A stretch of DNA of 64,000 bases from Paludibacter sp. (lineage in GTDB: Bacteria > Bacteroidota > Bacteroidia > Bacteroidales > Paludibacteraceae), in the NCBI GenBank assembly GCA_028690665.1, contig JAQVAV010000014.1, positions 35,946 through 99,945 on the forward strand, given 5' to 3'. Position numbers and translations under genes: made by a program. Under the pieces are notes generated by a model. It worked only from the letters and a program-made list of their open reading frames with translations. It had not been told where the DNA came from and did not search any database. Shown here one piece after another: positions 54,095 to 63,954 of the stretch; position 1 is the first letter of the stretch, and the number at the start of each line of letters is the position of its first letter.

Positions 54095-56935
54095 GTGAAA
54101 ACAAACATCGTTGTGAAAAAATCAATCTTTTTACTTTTTACGGTCTTGCTGACCATGCTGTCGGCTACCGCCGCAACCTACACGGTAACCGAAATTACCG
54201 ACAACGGCACAGGTGCCACTTCTGGTAGCCTGAGCTGGGCCATCAACGCATCCGCCGATGGCGACATTATTGCCTTTACCCTCAGCAGCGGCGATGTGAT
54301 AACGCTCAGCGCCGCTCTGCCTGTTATCGACAACACCCTCACCATGGAGGGTATCAACACCGCTACCGGCAACCCCGTTACCATACAGGTAAGCAGTCCA
54401 GGCGTTTCCACCTACCGTGTGTTTAAATTTCAAGCCACCGGAAAAACGCTAACCCTGAATGACCTTATTATGCGGGGTGGCGATGTGAGCGGGCTTGCCA
54501 ATACTGATTATTATGGCGGTGTAATTTTTTTCGTTGGCATTGGCGGCACATTGGCCTTAAACCACTGCGTGGTAAAAGAGGGGAAAGCTGCCTTTGGTGG
54601 AGGAATTTGTGCATCTTATAGTACTTACCTTTTGTTGGACGGATGCACTGTGAACAACAATACAGCAACTTCAACTGGAGGAGGAGGAGTTTATGTGTTG
54701 TCGTTGAACGCAACCATCCTCAATTCGACCATTACCGGAAATACTTCACTAGCTGGTGGTGGCGGGATTTATCAGCGTTTCGGACAGGGTATGGCAAGAC
54801 TTCAAATTATTAACACGACCATCAGTGGCAATTCTGCGGTGAATGGTGGTGGCATTTATACTGTGGGAGCACCAAGTCATTATGCAAATTGCTATTTATT
54901 AAATGCTATTGTCATTAACAATACAGCCACCTCCAACCCTGATATCTTTAAGACTTCTACTTATTGTAATATTTATCCTTATTATTTGTGGAGCTCATAT
55001 ACAACCGCTACCGTTAAAATAACTTATACCACTGGAGATCTTGGTGACCTGGCCGACAACGGCGGGCCAACGCCCACCATGGCACTTTCGTCTTCGGCTC
55101 CGGCTTATCAAACCGGCACGTCTGCCTATTACAATGCCACCGACGGGTATTACTATTATAACGGGACGGCTTATGTAAAAATATTGGGAGGAACACCCAC
55201 CTACAGCGAAGCCGACAAAATCCTCACCGACCAGCGGGGGGCCACACGGGCTGTTTCACCATCGATGGGTTCGTATGATGGGGAGTTGACTCCGCCTTCT
55301 CAACCCATGCAGTTGGTATTTACCACTACCGATGTAAACCAAAGCATTGAACTTCCTTTGTACACATCAGTAGACTGTACTGTAAACTGGGGCGATGGCT
55401 CGGCACCTGAAAGTTTTACTACCGAAGGAAACAAAGCACATACTTTTGCTACTGCCGGAACTTATACCGTAAGTATTAGTGGTTCCTTATTTCATTTTGG
55501 GCAAAATACTAATGGTAGTTCGTGGATTGGTAAGGAATATCTGACCGAAGTTGCCAGCTTTGGCGATTTGGGGTTAGGTTCACTTGCCAACGCATTTTTT
55601 GCCGCATATAATCTGACCAGTGTGCCGGCAACACTGCCTTCGACTGTAAATGATCTGTTTTATACTTTTTCGGAAATTGAAGCTACATCAATTACCAATC
55701 TTGATTTGTGGAATGTAAAAAATGTAACTACAATGAGTGGTATGTTTAGTTCCACAGATAATTTTGATCAGGATATCAGCGGTTGGGACGTAAGTTCAGT
55801 TACAGATATGTCAAACATGTTTAAGGGAGCTGGAAATTTCAATCAGAATATCGGAAACTGGGATGTAAGTTCTGTAACCAGTATGTCAAGAATGTTTAGT
55901 GCAGCCAGAAAATTCAATCAGAATATTGGCAACTGGCAGGTTGATAATGTGACTGATATGGGCGGAATGTTTGGAGGCAGTGATGGAAAAGGTTCAATAT
56001 TCAATCAGGATATCAGCAACTGGAATGTCAGCAAGGTGACCAATATGTCGGGCATGTTTTCAATGAATTTTTATTTCAATCAGGATATCGGCAATTGGAA
56101 TGTAAGCAATGTAGAAACTATGAGTAGTATGTTTTCATTCGCGATAGCTTTTAATCAGGATATCAGCAAGTGGAATGTGAGCAAAATAAATGATATGAAC
56201 GCAATGTTTGCAATAGCGTTAGCCTTCAATCAAAATATCAGTACCAAAACAATCAATGAAGGTGCAGCCAATGAATATATTGCATGGAATGTAAGTAATG
56301 TTCAAGATATGGCATATATGTTTGCAGGTGATATATATAATATGATGGAAGGAGCATCATCTGCTTTCAATCAGAACATCAGCAATTGGGACGTAAGCAA
56401 CGTCACCGATATGTCGGGCATGTTTAACCTCTGTGCTTTCGATCAGAATATCGGAACGTGGGACATCAGTAAAGTAACCACTATGGAAAATATGTTCCTT
56501 GGTGACACGCTGACCACAGCTAACTACAACGGCATACTCACAAGTTGGGCAGGTAAATCGGTACAATCGAACGTTACTTTCAATGCTGGCAACAGCAGAT
56601 ACTCAGCCGAAGGTCCTGCTTCAGCCCGTCAGGTACTGATCAATACTTATAACTGGACCATTACCGATGGAGGTTTAAATATAACCACCAATGCTGACAA
56701 CTCAAAAATGAATTCTTTGAGTATTTTTCCCAATCCGGTTAAAGATTACTTACATATCAAAGGACTGACAGAAAACTCGACAATTTCAGTGTTGGATTTA
56801 TCCGGAAAAATCATTTTGAGTAATTTGTGTTCAATGAATGGAAACATCAATTTGAATAATTTGCCTACGGGTTTGTATATTCTTCAAATCAGCGGAAATG
56901 AATTCACGACCAGAATGAAAATAACAAAAGAATAA
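54095..56935 (+). CDS. T9SS-exported beta-helix and BspA-repeat surface protein
   Basis: 946 residues from a GTG start. Signal peptide (about 8-27), a beta-helix region with choice-of-anchor-Q-type features (GGGICASYSTY, GGGGVYVLS, GGGGIYQRFG, NGGGIYTVG; about 30-410), a PKD-like segment (VNWGDGSAPESF...HTFATAGTYTVSISG, about 410-470), then ten BspA/DUF285-type repeats (W-D/N-V-x3-V-x2-M-x2-MF, about 540-820). A type IX sorting domain ends the protein (IFPNPVKDYLHIKG...GLYILQISGNEFTTRMKITKE). BspA repeats in other bacteria bind host or surface proteins. It is 50 bp after the GLUG gene and followed by a strong terminator. Confidence 0.9.
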   Translation: MKTNIVVKKSIFLLFTVLLTMLSATAATYTVTEITDNGTGATSGSLSWAINASADGDIIAFTLSSGDVITLSAALPVIDNTLTMEGINTATGNPVTIQVSSPGVSTYRVFKFQATGKTLTLNDLIMRGGDVSGLANTDYYGGVIFFVGIGGTLALNHCVVKEGKAAFGGGICASYSTYLLLDGCTVNNNTATSTGGGGVYVLSLNATILNSTITGNTSLAGGGGIYQRFGQGMARLQIINTTISGNSAVNGGGIYTVGAPSHYANCYLLNAIVINNTATSNPDIFKTSTYCNIYPYYLWSSYTTATVKITYTTGDLGDLADNGGPTPTMALSSSAPAYQTGTSAYYNATDGYYYYNGTAYVKILGGTPTYSEADKILTDQRGATRAVSPSMGSYDGELTPPSQPMQLVFTTTDVNQSIELPLYTSVDCTVNWGDGSAPESFTTEGNKAHTFATAGTYTVSISGSLFHFGQNTNGSSWIGKEYLTEVASFGDLGLGSLANAFFAAYNLTSVPATLPSTVNDLFYTFSEIEATSITNLDLWNVKNVTTMSGMFSSTDNFDQDISGWDVSSVTDMSNMFKGAGNFNQNIGNWDVSSVTSMSRMFSAARKFNQNIGNWQVDNVTDMGGMFGGSDGKGSIFNQDISNWNVSKVTNMSGMFSMNFYFNQDIGNWNVSNVETMSSMFSFAIAFNQDISKWNVSKINDMNAMFAIALAFNQNISTKTINEGAANEYIAWNVSNVQDMAYMFAGDIYNMMEGASSAFNQNISNWDVSNVTDMSGMFNLCAFDQNIGTWDISKVTTMENMFLGDTLTTANYNGILTSWAGKSVQSNVTFNAGNSRYSAEGPASARQVLINTYNWTITDGGLNITTNADNSKMNSLSIFPNPVKDYLHIKGLTENSTISVLDLSGKIILSNLCSMNGNINLNNLPTGLYILQISGNEFTTRMKITKE

Positions 56936-56964
56936 TAAGTTACATTTTCTAATTGCAGAAAGCA

Positions 56965-57005
56965 AAAAAGCCAACTTTCCTTTGATTCGGAAAGTTGGCT
57001 TTTTA
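56965..57005. terminator. bidirectional terminator
   Basis: AAAAAGCCAACTTTCC pairs with GGAAAGTTGGCTTTTT around a short loop, between the convergent BspA-type and S9 peptidase genes. Confidence 0.85.
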
Positions 57006-57012
57006 TATTTTA

Positions 57013-59094
57013 TCATGGATTGAAAACCTGATTCTTTACCATCCTTTCTACGTCATAAGGAGCCGGATCACCTCCCAGATATTTGTGAAACCAAGCCAAA
57101 TGTGCATCATAATACAGTGGCATTGATTTCACATTATTGGGCCAATGCCCGTCATTTTTCAAGATAATCAGGCGTGAAGGAATTCCCAATGTTTGTAGTG
57201 TTGAGAAATACTGTAAACTCTGATTATACGAAACCCGGTAATCAAGTTGCCCGGTAATGATTAAAGTCGGAGTGGCAAAGTTTTTTACGTATTCAGATGG
57301 AGAGAATTTTTTGTACAAATCCGAATTCCACGGTTGACCCTGAAGGTCGAAATTAGGAAACCATAGTTCTTCGGTTGTTCCCCACATCGAACGCAAATCA
57401 TAAAGTCCCATCATCGAAGCCAAACATTTGAAACGTTTGGTTTGAGCCTGAAACCAGTTCATCATGTATCCTCCGTATGACCAGCCCATCGCACCCATAC
57501 GTGTTGAATCAACATAACTCAATTTCGCCAACGCATCGGTCACTTTCATCAGATCTTCGAAGGGTTTTCCTCCCCAGTCACCAGAGATTGCACGGGTATA
57601 TTCCTGCCCGTAACCGGTCGATCCGTGAGGATTAGGATAGGCCAACACATAACCTGCACCCGGATAAACCTGCCAGTCGCCACGGAATGAATTCATCCAC
57701 TGACTTTGCGGACCACCATGAACATTCATAATCAAAGGATATTTTTTGCTCGGATCGAAGTTATGCGGTTTTACAATAAACACTTCCAGCTTTTTACCCT
57801 CTGCACCAGTCACCCACATGGTATCAGCCGGACGAATATCTACTGTATTTTCCAGTTCTTCATTGAATTTGGTCAATTGCTCTTCCTTACCCAAAGGTAA
57901 TTTCATTTTATACAGAGCCACTGGTTTTCCGGTAGTGCTGGCGGTGAAATACAGATTTTCTTTTTTATCAATATCGAATCCGAAAATTGTTTTTTCACCA
58001 CTCATGGGTGTAATTTTCTGAGTTGCGATATCAATTTTATACAATGGCTGACGACCAATCACTTCACCTACAAAATAAATCGATTTTGAATCTGTACTCC
58101 ATTTGAAATCATCCACCCAATTATCGAACTTTTCCGAAATCATGGTGCTTTTACCTGTTTGTCGGTCATAAATCGTCAGTCTGAAAAGATCCGATTCGTA
58201 ACCCGGAATCAACTGACGACGAAAAGCAATGTATTTTCCATCCGGAGAATAAACAGGCCAACCATCCCAGGCTTTATTATCAGCCGTAATATTGACTGCT
58301 TTTCCGCCATTGACCGAAACTAAGAACAAATCAGCATTGGTCGAGGCTTCCGGGTGTTCGTCATGATTGGAAACATAACAAAGTTCTTTGCTATCCGGCG
58401 AGAAGTTGTAACCCACTCCACCACCCAGCATGAACACAGGCGAAACATAATCATCGGGAGTCAAATCTGTATAAGTCTGTTTGGCAATATCGTACAAAAT
58501 AATGTGCGAAGCTTTTCCTGCCGCATAGTCGGTCCAGTGACGAAACAAAAGTTTATCGGCCAGATAAGCCTGAGTTGGTCCGTTATTCGCCAGTGAGTCA
58601 GTAATTGCATTGGCTTTGCTATCGGCCCCACACTCAGGATAAACTTCTGACGAAAATACAATCAAATTGTTATCCGGCGACAAAACGGGAGCATTTAGGC
58701 CCATCGAAAAATCAGTAATTTTAGCACTACTTTTATCTCCGAAATTATAACGATAAACCTGAGGAACCCCATCCACAGTCGAAGTATAATAAAGAAATTT
58801 TCCGTCTTTTGTCCACGTTGGATCATAATTACTTTTGCCATTTGCAATAATTTCAGTCTGATTTTTCCCATCTACGTCCATCACCCAAATAGAAGTAGCA
58901 GATTTACCTTTTACTAGCGTATATTTGGTAAGTGAAAAAGCAATTTGTTTTCCATCGGGAGACAGAGCCGGTGATCCTGTATTCTGAATTTTATAGAGAT
59001 CCTCAATCGCAAATGCTTTTTTTTCCGCATTTACCCGACTAAAAACTGTTGCAAGTAACAGTATTAATGCTAAATAAAATGTTTTTTTCATCAA
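57013..59094 (-). CDS. S9 family prolyl oligopeptidase (DPP5-like)
   Basis: 693 residues with a signal peptide (about 1-23, ending RVNA). A seven-bladed propeller region (TolB/WD40-like; for example SPALSPDGKQIAF, DPTWTKDGKFLYY, WPVYSPDGKYIAF; about 30-400) precedes the alpha/beta-hydrolase domain. The nucleophile is in GWSYGGYM, with Asp in TGQLDYRVS and His in KNDGHWPNN. The layout resembles Porphyromonas-type dipeptidyl peptidase 5 and acylaminoacyl peptidases: periplasmic cleavage of dipeptides or oligopeptides. The start has an additional Met before MKKTFYL. Only 48 bp upstream lies the end of an IS5-type element, so its original promoter may be displaced. Confidence 0.93.
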   Translation of the reverse strand: MMKKTFYLALILLLATVFSRVNAEKKAFAIEDLYKIQNTGSPALSPDGKQIAFSLTKYTLVKGKSATSIWVMDVDGKNQTEIIANGKSNYDPTWTKDGKFLYYTSTVDGVPQVYRYNFGDKSSAKITDFSMGLNAPVLSPDNNLIVFSSEVYPECGADSKANAITDSLANNGPTQAYLADKLLFRHWTDYAAGKASHIILYDIAKQTYTDLTPDDYVSPVFMLGGGVGYNFSPDSKELCYVSNHDEHPEASTNADLFLVSVNGGKAVNITADNKAWDGWPVYSPDGKYIAFRRQLIPGYESDLFRLTIYDRQTGKSTMISEKFDNWVDDFKWSTDSKSIYFVGEVIGRQPLYKIDIATQKITPMSGEKTIFGFDIDKKENLYFTASTTGKPVALYKMKLPLGKEEQLTKFNEELENTVDIRPADTMWVTGAEGKKLEVFIVKPHNFDPSKKYPLIMNVHGGPQSQWMNSFRGDWQVYPGAGYVLAYPNPHGSTGYGQEYTRAISGDWGGKPFEDLMKVTDALAKLSYVDSTRMGAMGWSYGGYMMNWFQAQTKRFKCLASMMGLYDLRSMWGTTEELWFPNFDLQGQPWNSDLYKKFSPSEYVKNFATPTLIITGQLDYRVSYNQSLQYFSTLQTLGIPSRLIILKNDGHWPNNVKSMPLYYDAHLAWFHKYLGGDPAPYDVERMVKNQVFNP

Positions 59095-59142
59095 TTATAA
59101 ATTTATATTGAAAATAATTTACCTACCGCGAATTTACATATA

Positions 59143-60070
59143 GAAGTCGTTTTGACTTTTAGAGGAGGAAACAATATTAAAAAGAAGGGAACGTTTTGTA
59201 TACGACAAAACAAAAAAACAATTCCCTTCTATGTTGTACCAAGTACTTGACAAAGATACAATAAGAACAGAAATATTACCTTATTTTTCGGTAGCAAAAA
59301 GAGGATTTCTGACAAAGAGTTGTCTGATAGAAGTAATAAACAGCATTTTATATAAACTCAAAACAGGCTGTCAATGGGAAATGTTGCCTGTAAAGAGTTT
59401 GTCTTCAGAAGTAGTGCTAAGTTATAAAACAGTTTTTGGTCATTTTCGTAAATGGTGTAAAAAACGGAGAATGAGAATCATGTTGGACTAAAATACTGAA
59501 AAAATACAAATCATTTCTGGATTTATCCAGTGTCGATTTGGATGGTAGTCATGCCACAGCACTTCGCGGAGGCGAGCAAGTTACTTATCAGGGACGAAAG
59601 AAAAGGAAAACAAACAACTCGTTGTATCTATCAGATAGACACGGTTTACCTTTAGCTTTATCAAACCCAATAGCAGGTAATCATAATGATTTGTATGAAA
59701 TTGAAAAATCTTCGGGAGAACTATTTTCAGCATTAACTTAAGTAAAAATTCGTACTGATGGACTTTTTGTAAATGCAGATTCTGGTTTTGACTCCAAGGA
59801 CTTTCGTTCGATTTGTAAGAGGTGGGGAGTTTATTCCCAATGTGGCTTTCAATTATTGCAACGAAGAGAATAAAGAGGAGTTCCTTTTGGATGATTTGCT
59901 TTATAAACAAAGATATGTTATTGAAAAAACAAATACCTGGCTGGATAGTTTCAGATCATTGCTGAATCGATTTGATGTTACTGTTTCAAGTTGGAAAAGC
60001 TTCAATTACATAACATTTATATTTATTCTATTTAGAAAAATTAAAACTAACAAAAAGTCAAGATGACTTC
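59143..60070 (+). mobile_element. IS5-family insertion sequence, decayed
   Basis: 928 bp bounded by 18-bp inverted repeats GAAGTCGTTTTGACTTTT (left) and AAAAGTCAAGATGACTTC (right), 16 of 18 paired. It encodes one DDE transposase on the plus strand, now broken. The same termini occur on the 180-bp element at 47832-48011. No certain target-site duplication is seen. It sits between the S9 peptidase start and an empty region. Confidence 0.88.
59231..60066 (+). pseudogene. IS5-type DDE transposase, frameshifted
   Basis: The N-terminal part (MLYQVLDKDTIRTEILPYF, INSILYKLKTGCQWEMLP) is in one frame. A frameshift near 59480 leads to LDGSHATALRGGEQ with the first catalytic Asp and RKKRKTNNSLYLSD. A TAA at 59739-59741 interrupts it before TDGLFVNADSGFDSKDFR with the second Asp. 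Another shift near 59835 leads to the C-terminal RYVIEKTNTWLDSFRSLLNR with the catalytic Glu. With three lesions it cannot be active by itself; a programmed single shift would not explain this. Confidence 0.85.
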
Positions 60071-60520
60071 AATTTAAGGTATCTTATTCAACCATTGATT
60101 GATTGAAAATTTCTTTTAGCAAAAATATACAGAAAAAGAAAATTGCATTTTTAATTTCGTACAGTTTGCTTTTAGATCTGTACGCATTCATTCTACTATT
60201 TTTAATTCAATAACGCAAAACTCACAAAACACAAATTGCAAAACAGCGTGCTATCTAACCAATATTGAAAAGAATCTACTTGTCATAAACAATTCATTAT
60301 TTGACAGTTGAGTATACTAAGTTTCAAAATGAATTGGATAAAATGCTGTAGATACCTAACAAAACAAGTTTTTTTATTCGTTGCCGAATCGCAAAAGCAA
60401 TTTATCTCATGAGACAACTCATTGAGATAAAAATAATTATCCAAAGTCATGATCACTTATAAAAAAATAAAGCCGATTGAAAAATCAACAGGCTTTATCA
60501 AAATATTACAACAACATCAA
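60071..60520. other. 450-bp region without genes
   Basis: Low-GC DNA between the insertion sequence and the superoxide reductase gene's 3' end. No coding frame, tRNA or clear hairpin was found. A faint similarity to the 180-bp element's right part (around 60135-60155, GAAAATTGCATTTTTAATT) is too weak to call. Confidence 0.4.
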
Positions 60521-60904
60521 TTATTCACTCACTTTCACTGCTTTAGGATCACTCTGCCACAATCCGTGTTTGGTGCAATACGCCATAGCCACGAGATTCA
60601 AATCTTTTGAAGGAACAATATGGAAATCAACTTCGGCATGTCCGGGTTTATTTCCAAGAGCTCCAGGAGGGAAGTTTGTCTCAGCCAACAAAGTCTCTCC
60701 GTTCCACAATTGTATGTATTTAATGTAGTGATCAAAATCATCGGGATGTACATATTCATTCCCCATTGTTACATTTACGGTTAGTTTTTCACCGGCTTTT
60801 GCTGCATCGGCAACATGAATAAAAGGTGAATGACGATCAATAAAATCTTTTTTCGACTCTCTTTCGATCTGACTGATGTCCTGATAAGTATTTACCTTTG
60901 GCAT
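60521..60904 (-). CDS. superoxide reductase (1Fe desulfoferrodoxin/neelaredoxin type)
   Basis: 127 residues with only the catalytic iron domain (no N-terminal desulforedoxin Cys4 site). The iron ligands can be placed: His in DRHSPFIH, His pair in YVHPDDFDHYI, and Cys and His in AYCTKHGLW. The usual active-site EKH-x-P loop is changed to DRHSP, so the flexible Glu and Lys are replaced by Asp and Arg. The enzyme reduces superoxide to hydrogen peroxide in the cytosol with electrons from rubredoxin-like carriers, fitting an anaerobe. On the minus strand a -33/-7-like pair lies at 60987-60990 (TTTG) and 60964-60971 (TAGATTTG). Confidence 0.88.
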   Translation of the reverse strand: MPKVNTYQDISQIERESKKDFIDRHSPFIHVADAAKAGEKLTVNVTMGNEYVHPDDFDHYIKYIQLWNGETLLAETNFPPGALGNKPGHAEVDFHIVPSKDLNLVAMAYCTKHGLWQSDPKAVKVSE

Positions 60905-61455
60905 AATTATTAGTTTTATTCGTTAATATAAAGTATATTTAATTCGCAATTTTATCCCACTAACAAATCTAAAGCAGAATTTGTTTCAAAGTAAAATTCA
61001 AATTTCACATAAAATATTCATTTTATTGAGTATGAAAGTTCCGAAGTTCTTAATTATCTAAGAAATAGGTAAAAGGTAAAAAATTGCTAAAAGGTAAAAA
61101 ATCAATCCAAAACAATTTATCTGCACAACAGATACAACTTTGAAGTACTAGCATTCTTTGCATCTTGTGATTTTTTCCATTGTCCGTTGTGTATACTTTC
61201 ACTACAAAGTAATTTATCCATGACTTTCCCATTAACTATTTTCCAAAAAAACAGTCAATATTATCCAGTATAAGCGCAAGGTAGCAAACTTTCATTTTTA
61301 AATATTTATGCGACATATAGTTTAATATTAAAACTACAAATGCGAATTAATTATCAAATAATCACATTTTAATTATTACTACAAACTCGCGCTTATTCAA
61401 TTCAGCAGAATATATTTTAATCCTTATTTTTGTATGCTAATTAAATTTTACCTGT
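60905..61455. other. 551-bp divergent intergenic region
   Basis: Between the divergent superoxide reductase and dapF genes. It holds a probable promoter for the former (60964-60990, minus strand) and a -7 box TATTTTTG for dapF (61425-61432, plus strand). Near 61061-61102 a short AAAGGTAAAAAAT-like motif repeats two or three times. No gene is seen. Confidence 0.5.
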
Positions 61456-62289
61456 ATGAAATTCACCAAAATGCATGGAACCGGAAACGATTATATTTAC
61501 GTAAACGGTTTTGTTGAAACAATTGAAAATCCGGCCGAATTTGCCATCAAATACAGCGACCGTCATAAAGGAATAGGTTCCGATGGACTGGTAATGATTA
61601 TGCCCTCCGAATCATGCGACTTTCGTATGCGGATGTTCAATGCCGATGGTTCTGAATCGGAAATGTGCGGAAATGCCTCTCGCTGTATTGGGAAATATGT
61701 TTATGACAAATGCCTGACCAATAAAACATCGGTAACACTAGAAACATTGGCCGGCATAAAAGTACTGGAGCTCTTTATTGGAACAGATCATAAAGTAGAA
61801 AAAGTGACTGTTGATATGGGCGAACCTATTTTGGATGCGGTAAAAATTCCGACTACCATTCAAAAAGACCGGGTAATTAACGAACCGGTTAATTTTGAAG
61901 GAGGACTGAGGTACAATATTACCACTGTTTCTATGGGGAATCCTCATGCCGTAATTTATGCAAATGGAATTCATAATATGGACTTAACTGCAATAGGTCC
62001 TAAAGTAGAAAATGCGGTAATCTTTCCACGTCGTACTAATACTGAATTTATTGAAGTCGTAAATCATGAACTCATTAAAATGCGCGTATGGGAACGCGGT
62101 TCCGGCGAGACCATGGCATGCGGTACCGGAGCTTGTGCTGCTGTAGTAGCCGGGGTATTAAACGGAAAGAATGCCCGCAAAACAACTGTTGAATTATTGG
62201 GAGGTGAACTCTCTATTGAATGGAAAGAATCGGATAACCACGTATATCTGACAGGCGGGGCAACAACTGTATTCGAAGGAGAAATCTGA
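61456..62289 (+). CDS. dapF: diaminopimelate epimerase
   Basis: 277 residues, full length. [18 protein letters not shown] holds the first catalytic Cys, and [16 protein letters not shown] the second. The opening [17 protein letters not shown] is a family hallmark. It converts LL- to meso-diaminopimelate for cell wall and lysine. dapL lies 202 bp downstream in the same direction, so the two reactions that follow each other are encoded side by side. Confidence 0.96.
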   Translation: MKFTKMHGTGNDYIYVNGFVETIENPAEFAIKYSDRHKGIGSDGLVMIMPSESCDFRMRMFNADGSESEMCGNASRCIGKYVYDKCLTNKTSVTLETLAGIKVLELFIGTDHKVEKVTVDMGEPILDAVKIPTTIQKDRVINEPVNFEGGLRYNITTVSMGNPHAVIYANGIHNMDLTAIGPKVENAVIFPRRTNTEFIEVVNHELIKMRVWERGSGETMACGTGACAAVVAGVLNGKNARKTTVELLGGELSIEWKESDNHVYLTGGATTVFEGEI

Positions 62290-62491
62290 GTTGGTTGATA
62301 GTTAATAGTTTGTAGCAAGGGATAAATATGTAATAAATTATTACTTTATAGTCAAGTCTAAAATCATGACTTATTAACTCTTGTTTGAAGTCTATTAGTT
62401 TATATCATTGACTTTAAACTTTCGATAATGAACTTTTACTAATAATATCTAATATCTTGGTTCTATAAAATAGAAAACTTAAAAATATAAA

Positions 62492-63715
62492 ATGGCACAA
62501 ATAAACGACAATTTTATTAAAATTCCAGCCACATACCTATTTTCTGAAATAGCAAAACGTGTGGCACAACACAAAGAAGCTTATCCCGAAGCAAAAATTA
62601 TCCGTATGGGTATTGGTGACGTAAGTCTTCCATTGCCAGATGCATCTGTAGATGCAATGATTAAAGCGGCAGAAGAACAACGCCATGCAGAAACTTTTCG
62701 CGGATATGGTCCAGAACAGGGATACGAATTCCTTCGGAATGCGATTATTGAAAATGATTATAAAGCCCGGGGACTGAATATCGCAGCAGATGAAATTTTC
62801 GTAAGCGACGGAGCCAAAAGCGATACCGGCAATATCGGGGATATTTTTAGTGTAAATAATCGCGTAGCTGTAACCGATCCTGTATATCCCGTTTACGTTG
62901 ACACAAATGCGATGGCTGGTCGCGCCGGAGAACCTAACGAACAAAACGTATGGAGTAATCTGGTTTATTTGCCCTGTAATGCCGAAAATAATTTTGTACC
63001 GGAACTTCCGAAAGAAAAGGTTGATTTAATATATCTCTGCTATCCGAATAATCCGACAGGAACTACTCTTACAAAAGATGAGTTGAGAATTTGGGTGGAT
63101 TATGCTAAAGAAAACAATTCCATTATTCTTTTTGATGCTGCTTACGAAGCATTTATCACAGAAGAAAATGTGCCACACAGTATTTATGAAATCGAAGGCG
63201 CCGATGAAGTAGCATTAGAATTTCGCAGCTTTTCAAAAACAGCTGGTTTTACCGGCACACGTTGTGCTTACACTGTAGTGCCTAAAAAAGTTACAGCTTT
63301 CTCTGAAAACGGAGATAAGATACAACTAAACCGACTATGGAATCGTCGCCATAGCACCAAATTCAACGGGACATCTTATGTTGTACAACGTGCAGCAGAA
63401 GCCATTTACAGTCCGGAAGGGAAAAAACAGGTAAAAGCCCTGATCGACTTCTATACTGAAAATGCACGCATTATCCGTGAAGGCCTTGAAAAGGCAGGCT
63501 ATACAGTATTTGGAGGTAAAAACTCACCTTACATTTGGGCTAAATCACCGGATGGCATGGGAAGTTGGGAGTATTTTGACTACTTACTGAAAGAAAAAAA
63601 TATCGTAACTACTCCGGGGGCAGGCTTTGGTCGGAGCGGAGAAGGATTTGTTCGTTTCTCTGCTTTCGGTAGTCGCGAAGCTACTATTGAAGCAATGGAA
63701 CGACTCCGTAAATAA
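62492..63715 (+). CDS. dapL: LL-diaminopimelate aminotransferase
   Basis: 407 residues, full length for Dap[36 protein letters not shown] and [14 protein letters not shown] at the N-terminus are characteristic, [14 protein letters not shown] is the Asn-containing loop, and [17 protein letters not shown] carries the PLP Lys. It makes LL-diaminopimelate directly from tetrahydrodipicolinate, bypassing acylated intermediates. With dapA and dapF the window holds most of this short pathway. A terminator-like hairpin follows. Confidence 0.96.
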   Translation: MAQINDNFIKIPATYLFSEIAKRVAQHKEAYPEAKIIRMGIGDVSLPLPDASVDAMIKAAEEQRHAETFRGYGPEQGYEFLRNAIIENDYKARGLNIAADEIFVSDGAKSDTGNIGDIFSVNNRVAVTDPVYPVYVDTNAMAGRAGEPNEQNVWSNLVYLPCNAENNFVPELPKEKVDLIYLCYPNNPTGTTLTKDELRIWVDYAKENNSIILFDAAYEAFITEENVPHSIYEIEGADEVALEFRSFSKTAGFTGTRCAYTVVPKKVTAFSENGDKIQLNRLWNRRHSTKFNGTSYVVQRAAEAIYSPEGKKQVKALIDFYTENARIIREGLEKAGYTVFGGKNSPYIWAKSPDGMGSWEYFDYLLKEKNIVTTPGAGFGRSGEGFVRFSAFGSREATIEAMERLRK

Positions 63716-63748
63716 TTCTCTATATATTATTATACTATCTCAAAGACA

Positions 63749-63785
63749 AGAGGATGCCTTCAAAACGAGGTATCCTCTATTTTTT
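63749..63785 (+). terminator. terminator after dapL
   Basis: AGAGGATGCCT pairs with AGGTATCCTCT (one G-T pair), followed by a T-run. Confidence 0.7.
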
Positions 63786-63954
63786 TATTATATCAATTAA
63801 ACAAATTGTAGCCTTAATACAATCAATAATTACACATTAAAAATCAATACAACCGTCCGATAAAAATTCAATTTAAGTAAGTGTTCATATTTAGTTTATA
63901 CAATATTCAATAATAGATTCCGTTCTATCGGTATTGAAGTAAATACGATAAGCA

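Noticed and set aside
60071..60520. second inverted-repeat element after the IS
   Set aside because: Only a short AT-rich stretch near 60140 resembles the 180-bp element and no terminal repeat is present.
61050..61110. AAAGGTAAAAAAT short repeats as a possible CRISPR or binding array
   Set aside because: Only two or three imperfect A-rich copies without regular spacers.
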